Source: Pseudomonadota bacterium
Lineage (GTDB): Bacteria; Pseudomonadota; Gammaproteobacteria; Steroidobacterales; Steroidobacteraceae
DNA: 16,510 nt
NCBI GenBank assembly: GCA_023433465.1
Contig: JAEZCR010000083.1
Coordinates: 1-16,510 of the forward strand
Direction of reading: 5' to 3'
A program made the position numbers and the translations under genes. Positions 8,262 through 14,806 of this stretch are shown here, piece after piece; within the stretch, counting starts at the first letter, position 1, and every line of letters begins with the position of its first letter. The notes below the pieces were generated by a model. The model did not search any database, had not been told where the DNA came from, and saw nothing but the letters and a program-made list of their open reading frames with translations.

Positions 8262-8672
8262 CTAACCGGCCTCGGCCGGGTCTTCGATGCCGGCCCATGC
8301 GAGCGCATCCGCACGCTCCCAGAACGTCCGGTATTCGACGATCTTCCGATCGCGGATCACGAAGCCGTCGGCGAAACGTCCTCCTGTCCATTCCGTCGCG
8401 CCATGTTTGCGGACCCTGGCGTGAAGGTACACGACGACCTTGTCGCCGTTCTGCAGGAACTTCTCGGGGTCGCAACTTCCCTCAGCCCACGTACCGCGTC
8501 CTTTCTTCAAGTGCTCCTGCACTTCCGCGACGCCGCGGTAGGTCCCTGAAGTCGCATGCCCCTCGGGTTCGATGCGCAGGATCCGAGGATCGAAATCCTC
8601 GACGATGGCCTGCATGTCGAAGCGGTTGATCGCGGAGAAGAACCGCTCGAGCACTTCGATTTCGGCGCTCAC
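8262..8672 (-). CDS. SnoaL-like / NTF2-fold protein
   Basis: The 136-residue protein opens with EIEVLERFFSAINRFDMQAI and continues with SGTYRGVAEVQEHLKK, VVVYLHARVRKHG and GRFADGFVIRDRKIVEYRTFWER. This is the standard pattern of the SnoaL/ketosteroid isomerase-like NTF2 fold: an N-terminal helix, a conserved aromatic/acidic pocket region, and strands ending in DGFxxRDGKIxEYRxF. Members include small isomerases, hydrolases and many proteins of unknown substrate, so no reaction can be assigned. The GTG start overlaps the stop of the VOC gene (GTGA, 8669-8672), which indicates translational coupling. Confidence 0.88.
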   Translation of the reverse strand: MSAEIEVLERFFSAINRFDMQAIVEDFDPRILRIEPEGHATSGTYRGVAEVQEHLKKGRGTWAEGSCDPEKFLQNGDKVVVYLHARVRKHGATEWTGGRFADGFVIRDRKIVEYRTFWERADALAWAGIEDPAEAG

Positions 8673-9145
8673 CGCTTGCGCTCCACGGGATCCGCTCGCG
8701 AATCTTGTTGCCCCAACTGCTGGGCGATGCCGATCAGGATTCCTTCCGGCCCCCTGATGTAGCAGAGCCGATAGATGTTCTCGTAGTTGACCACTTCATC
8801 GACAACCGTCGCACCGAGCCTTGCAAGCCGGGCGAGCGTGTCGTCGATGTCATCGACCGCGAACATGATGCGCAAGTAGCCCAACGAGTTCACGGGAGCG
8901 GCGCGATGATCCGATGCGATGGCGGGTGCGATGAATCGCGAGAGCTCGACTCGACCATGGCCGTCGGGAGTGCGCATCATAGCGACTTCGACACGCTGAC
9001 CGTGCACTCCGGTGACGCGACCCGACCACTCACCTTCGATCAGCATGCGGCCTTCAAGCGCGAGGCCGAGTTCCGTGAAGAATCCGATCGCAGCATCGAG
9101 GTCTTCCACCACGATGCCGACGTTGTCCATTCGCATGACTGTCAT
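8669..9145 (-). CDS. VOC superfamily (glyoxalase/bleomycin-resistance-like) protein
   Basis: The 158-residue protein begins MRMDNVGIVVEDLDAAIGFF (from residue 4), a standard VOC opening. It continues with RVEVAMMRTPDGHGRVELSRF in the middle, then the second module LRIMFAVDDIDDTLARLARLGATVV and the closing IRGPEGILIGIAQQL. Two beta-alpha-beta-beta-beta modules are complete. The first metal-ligand histidine common in glyoxalases (HxGI) is Asn-Val-Gly here. Glutamates in VELSRF and PEGIL are kept, so metal binding is uncertain. The ATG overlaps the stop of the preceding VOC gene (ATGA, 9142-9145). An ATG three codons in (9136) is possible. Substrate unknown. Confidence 0.88.
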   Translation of the reverse strand: MTVMRMDNVGIVVEDLDAAIGFFTELGLALEGRMLIEGEWSGRVTGVHGQRVEVAMMRTPDGHGRVELSRFIAPAIASDHRAAPVNSLGYLRIMFAVDDIDDTLARLARLGATVVDEVVNYENIYRLCYIRGPEGILIGIAQQLGQQDSRADPVERKR

Positions 9146-9516
9146 TTCGCCGGCTGTCCGAACGTCAACCAGTCGCCATCCGGAAGTCGAACCTGAAATT
9201 CCTTCTGGCGCCAGTGCATGACTCTGACGGGCTCCACGCGGTCTCGCGGCAACTGCTCCAATCGCGGCTGCAATTGCGCGTAGAGTGCATCCACGTCCTC
9301 GACGTCGATGTATACGGACACACGTGCCTTCCCATCCGGTGTCAGCGATCGATTGCACTCCTCGAGGAGCCGAAGTCCGGCGCCGCCAAACTCAATGTAC
9401 GCGTAGTTGCTCTGCTGGAATCGCAGGACGAAAGACAGCGTCTCGCAGAAGAACGCAAGCGCTTCCTTCAGGTTCGGGACGTGCAGGAACGGCGTGATCT
9501 GATGGACCTTGGTCAT
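9142..9516 (-). CDS. VOC superfamily (bleomycin-resistance-like) protein
   Basis: The 124-residue protein opens TKVHQITPFLHVPNLKEAL with AFFCETLSFVLRF following. The middle reads YAYIEFGGAGLRLLEE, then VSVYIDVEDVDALYAQLQP, and it closes KEFQVRLPDGDWLTFGQP. This is the plan of bleomycin-resistance-type VOC proteins, which bind small ligands as dimers. It is not closely similar to the adjacent VOC protein, so the pair does not look like a recent duplication. The ATG at 9516 lies 5 bases after the stop of the PAP2-like gene and gives the family's usual N-terminus; a long in-frame upstream extension would lie inside that gene. Ligand and reaction unknown. Confidence 0.88.
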   Translation of the reverse strand: MTKVHQITPFLHVPNLKEALAFFCETLSFVLRFQQSNYAYIEFGGAGLRLLEECNRSLTPDGKARVSVYIDVEDVDALYAQLQPRLEQLPRDRVEPVRVMHWRQKEFQVRLPDGDWLTFGQPAK

Positions 9517-9521
9517 GACTG

Positions 9522-10097
9522 TTACACCGATGTGTACAGGTACGCCACGCCTGCCGCGGCGCCGAGCAGCAAGCCGGACACGATATCCGCCGCGACGTGG
9601 CGGCGCAGAACCAGGCGGGACCAGACGACGGCGGCAGTCATCGCGACTCCTGCATAGAACGCGGGCTTGATCGACCACACGAGGATCGTGGCGAATGTAG
9701 CAAATGCGGTGTGAAGGGACACTTTCACCCAGCGGCCCGTGAGGAACGCCACGACCACTAATGCACCGCACAACGCCAACGCGAGCGGCAGCGCGGGCTG
9801 TCTATTCGAAAGCCACGACAGCAACGCGCTCAGGAGCAGCGCCGACGCCAGAACGAAATTCAGCGAAGCGCGCTCTTCTCGAACGCTGGCGTCGATGTGC
9901 GCCCATCGGCCGGCCCGAACCTGGAACCAGCTGTATCCCAGCGCGATGGCACTCAGCATCACCAGTGTTCCCGCAACGAGCCATAGCTGCCGCGCTGAGG
10001 CTCCTCGCGATGTCGCGGCGATCAATGCGGCGGCGAACAGGAGAACGACGGGATGGCCGACGATCGAGACGGTGCGGGCGAGGATCGTGCGATTCAT
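9522..10097 (-). CDS. PAP2-family-like membrane phosphatase
   Basis: The 191-residue protein has about five to six membrane segments. The third PAP2 phosphatase motif SRx5Hx3D is perfect: S160, R161, H167 and D171 in SRLVLRRHVAAD. The second motif, normally PSGH, reads VSLH (H129), and the first motif (KxxxxxxRP) is not clear. WAHIDASVREERASLNF at residues 65-81 is a loop seen in some PAP2 relatives. The histidine pair needed for phosphate transfer is therefore present, although the site is divergent. The probable role is dephosphorylation of a lipid or isoprenoid phosphate at the inner membrane; the substrate cannot be deduced. The ATG at 10097 lies 30 bases after the SUKH gene and the stop is 5 bases before the VOC gene. 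Confidence 0.8.
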   Translation of the reverse strand: MNRTILARTVSIVGHPVVLLFAAALIAATSRGASARQLWLVAGTLVMLSAIALGYSWFQVRAGRWAHIDASVREERASLNFVLASALLLSALLSWLSNRQPALPLALALCGALVVVAFLTGRWVKVSLHTAFATFATILVWSIKPAFYAGVAMTAAVVWSRLVLRRHVAADIVSGLLLGAAAGVAYLYTSV

Positions 10098-10127
10098 GAT
10101 CGAGTCTTCCGCCGCATCTCGCGCGGG

Positions 10128-10706
10128 TCAGACAATGTTCTGACTTTCATCACCAAACTTGTTTTTCCACGCGGTTTCAAGCAGATCGTCGTCGACTAAC
10201 CACGCGCGAATCCAGTCGGACATCGACGGCGCCATCGGGATGAATGAATCGGTCCACGGCTCGCCGTCGACATGAGGGTTAGGCTCGAACCAGACGACGG
10301 GCGCCTCGGGCGTCGAACAGTCGAGACACGCGTACATTGCGCAGCCGAGATGGGCTACGGGCAGCAGTCGTGCCGGCCAGCGCCAATGCGGATCATCCGG
10401 ATTTGGTTCGCTGTAGACGGCATATAAGTCCAGCAAATTCTTTCTGCGGTCGTCGGTAGCGCCCCCAGGAAGACCCACTATGCCGTACCCGGGTCCGTAG
10501 CCCCCATTGCCGATCTGAAGATAGAAGGCTTTCAAGAGTTCCGGTAGTTTGAATCCCAGCGTACGTTCCGCTTCCTCGATCTGATCAGGAAGCGCCGGCG
10601 GGAAACTGTCGATGCTGTTTCGACTGGCGCCCGCGCCTTCGGTCGCGCGCCTGACATCCGACGCGCGCTTTCGCACTGCCTGAATCAGGAGTTCGTCCGG
10701 CGACAT
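10128..10706 (-). CDS. SMI1/KNR4 (SUKH) family protein
   Basis: The 192-residue protein has the SUKH-1 pattern: PPALPDQIEEAERTLGFKLP at about residues 36-55, then LLKAFYLQIGNGGYGPGYG with the family's NGG(Y/F)G turn, ending in a helix at DSFIPMAPSMSDWIRAWL. SUKH proteins are best known as immunity proteins of contact-dependent and polymorphic toxin systems, but many are solitary. No toxin gene is adjacent, so this one is an orphan in the visible context. The ATG giving MSPDELLIQAV was chosen. The frame is open further upstream, but that part would overlap the 3' end of the signal peptidase II gene and does not look like SUKH sequence. Confidence 0.87.
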   Translation of the reverse strand: MSPDELLIQAVRKRASDVRRATEGAGASRNSIDSFPPALPDQIEEAERTLGFKLPELLKAFYLQIGNGGYGPGYGIVGLPGGATDDRRKNLLDLYAVYSEPNPDDPHWRWPARLLPVAHLGCAMYACLDCSTPEAPVVWFEPNPHVDGEPWTDSFIPMAPSMSDWIRAWLVDDDLLETAWKNKFGDESQNIV

Positions 10707-10788
10707 GTCAGTCCGCTTCCGGGTGCGGAAACAGGCGGCGCTGAATCGCTCCTCCCGCGGCGAGCACGCCTCGTGGCCAACGTGCGGT

Positions 10789-11313
10789 TCATGGCGGCCT
10801 GTCGGCTGACTCACTACATGCGTTCGTTCGATGCATGGATTCGCGATTCGCCAGAATGAACACCAGCAATCCGGCGACTCCCACCACATCAGCGATGTTG
10901 AATATCCCGGTCCTGAATGCGCCGATTCCGACGTTGAGGAAGTCGGTTACTCGTCCATCGTTCAGCAGGCGATCAATCAGGTTGCCGATGCCGCTTGCCG
11001 CCAGAAGCGTGAATCCAACCATGTGCCATCGAGGAGTCCCAACCCGGAAGGCGGCGGCCCACAGCAATGCAAGGATCAGAATGGAAATCGCGCCCTGGAA
11101 CACGATCGTCCGGGTCGACTCGGGAAGACTCGCGCCGATGCCGAGAAAAGCACCGGGATTCTCTACATGAATGATCCGGAAGGTGTCGCCGAGGTAGGAG
11201 TGGCTCTCGCCGAGAACGTATTGCGAGCGCGCATATTCTTTCGACACCTGGTCACAACCAACGCAACCGAACAGCAATGTCGCAACGATCGCCAGACGCC
11301 CAACTATTCGCAT
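10789..11313 (-). CDS. lspA: Signal peptidase II (prolipoprotein signal peptidase)
   Basis: An inner-membrane aspartic protease that removes signal peptides from diacylglyceryl-modified prolipoproteins. The 174 residues (family about 155-180) include the conserved blocks DQVSK at 21-25, ENPGAFLG at 51-58, GIGNLIDR at 108-115, VTDF at 122-125 and FNIAD at 138-142. The catalytic aspartates are D124 and D142, the same arrangement as D124/D143 of the Pseudomonas aeruginosa enzyme. Four membrane segments fit. An odd detail is GCVGC (residues 16-20) immediately before DQ in the first helix. The ATG at 11313 gives MRIVGRLAIV with AAAGGA about 11 bases upstream. LspA genes usually sit beside ileS; this one lies among unrelated small genes and may be a second copy. 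Confidence 0.93.
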   Translation of the reverse strand: MRIVGRLAIVATLLFGCVGCDQVSKEYARSQYVLGESHSYLGDTFRIIHVENPGAFLGIGASLPESTRTIVFQGAISILILALLWAAAFRVGTPRWHMVGFTLLAASGIGNLIDRLLNDGRVTDFLNVGIGAFRTGIFNIADVVGVAGLLVFILANRESMHRTNACSESADRPP

Positions 11314-11406
11314 AGGCTTCGAAGTCCTTTCCAGAATCCAACCAAAGCGCCGCCAACTCCACCCAAACCTGCCGCCAGACACACCGACAGAACCGACCAG
11401 ACTCGC

Positions 11407-11598
11407 CTAGCCCGTTGATGCGTCAGACGCAGCCACGCGCTCCATCACGACGATCAGGAATGTAGCGATCGGCCCAAGGAGCAGCGAGATGAACCACCAC
11501 GCCAACCCTCCCCGCCCTTTGGATTGGGCAAGACCCGCATTGATGAGGGAGAGAGTTCCCCAACCGACCGCAAATGTACCTCCCAATTCTGCTTCCAT
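11407..11598 (-). CDS. Small membrane protein, 63 residues
   Basis: The sequence includes FAVGWGTLSLINAGLAQSKGRGG followed by a single strong membrane segment, LAWWFISLLLGPIATFLIVV, and a short tail. I recognise it as a common small protein of proteobacterial genomes with the pattern GWGTLxLINAxxAxxKGRxGxxWWxxSLLLGPxATFxIV. Such proteins are sometimes mislabelled in databases as NusB-like, and no function is established. One or two membrane passes are possible. The ATG is preceded by GGTGG. It sits between signal peptidase II and the exported DUF6624 gene. Confidence 0.8.
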   Translation of the reverse strand: MEAELGGTFAVGWGTLSLINAGLAQSKGRGGLAWWFISLLLGPIATFLIVVMERVAASDASTG

Positions 11599-11643
11599 GT
11601 GCCACCGTTTTCACAAATACCCAGGGATCGTATTTGGCGAGCC

Positions 11644-11658
11644 GCGAAAAGCTTTCGC
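11644..11658. repeat. Perfect inverted repeat, 6-base arms, 3-base loop
   Basis: The plus strand reads GCGAAA-AGC-TTTCGC, in the 98-base gap between the exported DUF6624 gene and the 63-residue membrane protein gene. It has no T-tract in the direction of transcription, so it is not a standard terminator. It may be an operator-like palindrome about 45 bases upstream of the small gene, or chance. Confidence 0.35.
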
Positions 11659-11696
11659 CTACGGCGGCGAGAAGCAGCGCGAATACCCGGACACCT

Positions 11697-12374
11697 TCAT
11701 TCATTGGGCGCTTGCTTCAGAGACGAGTCAGGAACTGCGGGTGCCGTCAGCGCCGACCTATCTATTTCCTGGCCAACTTCCGATTGTATGAGTTCGAGAT
11801 AAACACTCATCGGTGGAAGTCCGACCGCCGCCCTTCGGGCCTCCAGATTCTGCGGATCTTCGATCGGGCTCACTCTGGGCTTGCCGTCCGGCCCCATCGT
11901 GATCTGCGTTCCATAAAGCTGCTTCTTCCCCTCTCCCGTGCGCACTCGATCCTCCAGCATCGCAAGGTCAGGAGGCCTGGCTTTTCCAGAGGCAACCGCT
12001 TCTCGGAATGTGGGCAGCAGCTTTTGTTGGGCTGTCAAAGGGCCATGTTGGAGGATCAGGAAGGCGGCGTTGCTTGCATCTTTTCCAACAAGGCGAACAT
12101 CGGGCCATCCATATTGCTCGATGATCTTCTCGAGCTTGGTTAGATTCTCCGCATCCACCTTGATGATTTCCTGAGCGGCAGCGGCAAACTCGTCTGATTG
12201 AAGGTCTCCCGCTTTCAGGAAAGGGGTGATCTTGTTTCGCACTTCCTGGTCGGCAGCCCCCATTTGCTCGAGCTGAGCCGTGAGGTCAGAGTGCGGGTCA
12301 TTGGCATCCGGGCGGGCGAGGTTGGCCATGCCGCAGAGCATCAAGGTAAAGAACGCCAGATTTCGCGACATCAT
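11697..12374 (-). CDS. DUF6624-type protein with signal peptide, exported copy
   Basis: The 225-residue protein starts MMSRNLAFFTLMLCGMANLA, a short Sec-type signal peptide whose likely cleavage is just before RPDANDPHSD. The LMLC stretch does not fit a lipobox well, so it is probably periplasmic and not a lipoprotein. The mature part shows the signature of the cytosolic paralogue at 7649-8254: GWPDVRLVGKDASNAAFLILQH, LAMLEDRVRTGEGKKQLYGTQ, PIEDPQNLEARRAAVGLPP. A long charged helix (about residues 30-85) precedes the signature. I assign DUF6624, function unknown. The start is ATG 12374 with GGAG 7 bases upstream; a GTG two codons further up (12380) is less well placed. Confidence 0.85.
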   Translation of the reverse strand: MMSRNLAFFTLMLCGMANLARPDANDPHSDLTAQLEQMGAADQEVRNKITPFLKAGDLQSDEFAAAAQEIIKVDAENLTKLEKIIEQYGWPDVRLVGKDASNAAFLILQHGPLTAQQKLLPTFREAVASGKARPPDLAMLEDRVRTGEGKKQLYGTQITMGPDGKPRVSPIEDPQNLEARRAAVGLPPMSVYLELIQSEVGQEIDRSALTAPAVPDSSLKQAPNE

Positions 12375-12449
12375 TTTCACGCTCCAGTGACGTGTCAGGG
12401 CGCATACCCGTTCTTGCGTCAGGAGGACGGAAGGTGAATGTATGGCCTA

Positions 12450-13847
12450 TTACGCGGAAGCGTCGGCCTCGCGCCCAAACCACTGCATTTCCGCCGCCCT
12501 CTTCGCAACGCCACCCACGATCAGCATCGACGGCGCCTTGAGCTTCATCAGCACCGCGTCGCGATGCATCGCCTCGACCGTGGTCGCGATCACGCGTTGC
12601 TCGCCGCGGCTCGCGTTCTCGATGAACGCGACCGGCGTGTCGCCGCGCACACCTGACAGCAGTAGTTTGTCGCGCAGCGGCACGAGTTTGCCGACGCTCA
12701 TGTAGAAGGCGAGCGTCTCGCGGCCCGCCGCGAGATCCGAGAAATTGAACTGCGCGAGCTGCTCGTCGCTGCTGCCGGTCAGGAACCGCACGGCCTGGGC
12801 ATGGCGGCGGTCGGTGAGCGGTATGCCGGAGTACGCACCCGCGGCCACGGCGGCCGTGATTCCCGGGACGACTTCGAACGACACGCCATGCTGGCGCAGG
12901 AAATCGATCTCCTCGCCGCCGCGCCCGAACACGAACGGATCGCCGCCCTTGAGCCGCACGACGTATTCGCCGCGCTGCGCATGTTCGACGAGCAGTTCAT
13001 TGATCTCTTCCTGCGTGGCGCCGCCGCCGCCGACGAACTTGCCGACGTCGAAACGCGCGGCATCGCGGCGCGCAAGTTCGAGCACTTCGGCGGACACGAG
13101 CCGGTCGTGCACGATCACATCCGCTTCCTGCAGCGCGCGTAAACCCTGCAGCGTCATCAAACCGGCATTGCCGGGGCCGGCGCCGACGAGCACGACGTGA
13201 CCATGTGGCACGGCATTCTCGTTCTCGAGCGCCTTGCGCGTGAGCTCCTCGGCCTTCGCTTCGCGTCCGGCGCGCAAGGAGGCAGCCACGGGTCCGGTCA
13301 GCATCCACGACAGGAACCTGCGACGCGCACCGACATCCGCGAACCTGCGTTTCACGGCCTCGCGCCAGCGATCCGCGAACGCGGCCAGTGTGCCGAGCGA
13401 TCCGTCGAGCAGTGTCTCCAGCCGCTCGCGGATCAGCCGCGCGAGCACGGGCGAGGTACCGCCCGTTGATACCGCGATCTGCACCGGCGAGCGATCGATG
13501 ATCGCGGGCATGATGAAACTGGATAGTTCGCGATCGTCGACAACGTTGCACGGGATGCGCGCGACATTCGCGGCGGCGGCGACCGCGGCATTCACCGCGC
13601 GGTCATTCGTCGCGGCGACGACCAGCCAGGCGCCATCGATATCGGTAATCGCAAATTCGCGCGCCAGGTGCACGAGCCCGCCGCGCGCCAGCGCGCTCGC
13701 CAATTCGTCGCCGAGCGTCGGCGAAACAACGGTCACCTTCGCGCCCGCATCGCTGAGAAGCGCGAACTTTCGCGCGGCAACGTCCCCGCCGCCCACGAGC
13801 AACACGGGTTTCGCCGCAAGATCGAGGAACAGGGGGAAATAACGCAT
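12450..13847 (-). CDS. cysG: Siroheme synthase CysG (trifunctional)
   Basis: The 465-residue protein converts uroporphyrinogen III to siroheme in three steps: two SAM-dependent methylations, NAD-dependent oxidation and iron chelation. Residues 1-210 are the dehydrogenase/ferrochelatase part: VGGGDVAARK at 18-27, NVVD with catalytic D104, and STGGTSPVLARL at 127-138, with Thr at 128 where Escherichia coli and Salmonella have the phosphorylated Ser. Residues about 215-455 are the uroporphyrinogen III methyltransferase: VGAGPGNAGLMTL, D248 in HDRLVS, K270, and RLKGGDPFVFGRGGEE at 298-313. D248 and K270 match the E. coli catalytic numbering exactly. The stretch after K270 (FVGGGGATQ) differs from the E. 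coli RAGYHCVPQ but keeps its length. The ATG overlaps the hemB stop (TGATG, 13845-13849). Siroheme is the cofactor of NirB at 3539-6082. Confidence 0.96.
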   Translation of the reverse strand: MRYFPLFLDLAAKPVLLVGGGDVAARKFALLSDAGAKVTVVSPTLGDELASALARGGLVHLAREFAITDIDGAWLVVAATNDRAVNAAVAAAANVARIPCNVVDDRELSSFIMPAIIDRSPVQIAVSTGGTSPVLARLIRERLETLLDGSLGTLAAFADRWREAVKRRFADVGARRRFLSWMLTGPVAASLRAGREAKAEELTRKALENENAVPHGHVVLVGAGPGNAGLMTLQGLRALQEADVIVHDRLVSAEVLELARRDAARFDVGKFVGGGGATQEEINELLVEHAQRGEYVVRLKGGDPFVFGRGGEEIDFLRQHGVSFEVVPGITAAVAAGAYSGIPLTDRRHAQAVRFLTGSSDEQLAQFNFSDLAAGRETLAFYMSVGKLVPLRDKLLLSGVRGDTPVAFIENASRGEQRVIATTVEAMHRDAVLMKLKAPSMLIVGGVAKRAAEMQWFGREADASA

Positions 13848-14806
13848 CAGCGAGGCAACCCCATGCCGGTCGCGAGGCGCGCGCCGTACGTGATGATGAA
13901 CGTGGCGCCCGCGCGGCGCAGGTTGTGCCAGCTCTCGAGCAGACCGGCCTCGAAATCGAGGAATTTCTCGCGCGACAGCAACACGAGGGAGGTGTACTCG
14001 CCGCTCACCTGGTACGCGCCGCAGGGCAGCCCGGTCTGCTCCTTGATCGGCATGATCAAATCAGCCGACGGCTGTCCCGGCTTCACCATGAGCAGGTCCG
14101 CGCCCTCTTCCGCGCAGCGGCGGCTCGAGGCGAGCGCGTCCTGCCGATTGCGCACGTCGAGTTGATAGCTGCGCCGGTCGCCGAATTGCGGCGCCGAATC
14201 CGCGGCATCGCGAAACGGTCCGTAGAACGTGCTCGCGAACTTGGTGCTGTAACTCATGATGGGCGCCATGTCGAAGCCGGCCTTGTCGAGCTCGGCCCGC
14301 AGGTATGCGACGCGGCCATCATTCATGTCCGAGGGCGCGACGCCGTCGGCGCCCGCCTTCACGTAGCCCACGCCCAACAAACCCAGCGCGGTGTGCGTCG
14401 CCGCGAGATCCTGCCGCCCGCGCGAATCGTGCACGCAGCAATGGCCGGACTCGGTGAAGCTGCACAGGCAGGTGTCCACCCAGATCGTCGCGTCACTGCC
14501 GGCGCGCTGGCGCATCTGCTGGAGCGCGGCACCGGTGAAGTCGGCGTTGAAGCTGCGATTCGACTTCGTCGCGGGAACGGGGAACAGCAGGAACTGGCGC
14601 ACGCCCGCGGCGAGGTCCTTCTCGAACTGGACGAGTAGTGAGGCGAGCGTGTGGCGCGAGGTGCCCGGCAGCCCGTCGAGCGGCTCCTCTTTCGTGGCCG
14701 CGGCGGACAGGAACAACGGCTGAATGAGCTGGCTCGCGCCAAATCCGATCTCCGAGGTCATGTCCCGGAGCGCCGCCGTCGCGCGCAATCTCTGCAGTCG
14801 TTTCAT
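13847..14806 (-). CDS. hemB: Delta-aminolevulinic acid dehydratase (porphobilinogen synthase) HemB
   Basis: Condenses two 5-aminolevulinate molecules into porphobilinogen. The 319 residues (family about 320-340) carry all active-site blocks: the zinc-site cysteines C113, C115 and C123 (DTCLCSFTESGHC), VAPSDMNDGR at 156-165, YSTKFASTFYGPFRD with K189, and LLMVKPGQPSADLI with the Schiff-base lysine K242. It is therefore a zinc-type enzyme rather than the Asp-rich magnesium type. The N-terminus (KRLQRLRATAALRDM) is degenerate compared with the usual RPRRLR arm, and MNDGR replaces the usual MMDGR. This suggests a divergent, possibly second, copy. The ATG overlaps the HemC-HemD stop (ATGA, 14803-14806); an in-frame extension further upstream lies inside that gene. 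Confidence 0.94.
   Translation of the reverse strand: MKRLQRLRATAALRDMTSEIGFGASQLIQPLFLSAAATKEEPLDGLPGTSRHTLASLLVQFEKDLAAGVRQFLLFPVPATKSNRSFNADFTGAALQQMRQRAGSDATIWVDTCLCSFTESGHCCVHDSRGRQDLAATHTALGLLGVGYVKAGADGVAPSDMNDGRVAYLRAELDKAGFDMAPIMSYSTKFASTFYGPFRDAADSAPQFGDRRSYQLDVRNRQDALASSRRCAEEGADLLMVKPGQPSADLIMPIKEQTGLPCGAYQVSGEYTSLVLLSREKFLDFEAGLLESWHNLRRAGATFIITYGARLATGMGLPR

Noticed and set aside
8255..8314. Longer N-terminus for the cytosolic DUF6624 protein
   Set aside because: The extra residues lie opposite another frame of the SnoaL-like gene and have no counterpart in the paralogue, although the ATG at 8308 has a fair ribosome-binding site, so this remains open.
6226..12374. Integron cassette array
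   Set aside because: Small collinear genes including VOC, SnoaL and SUKH suggested it, but many overlap by 4 bases, there is no room for attC sites, and no GTTRRRY/RYYYAAC pairs or integrase were found.
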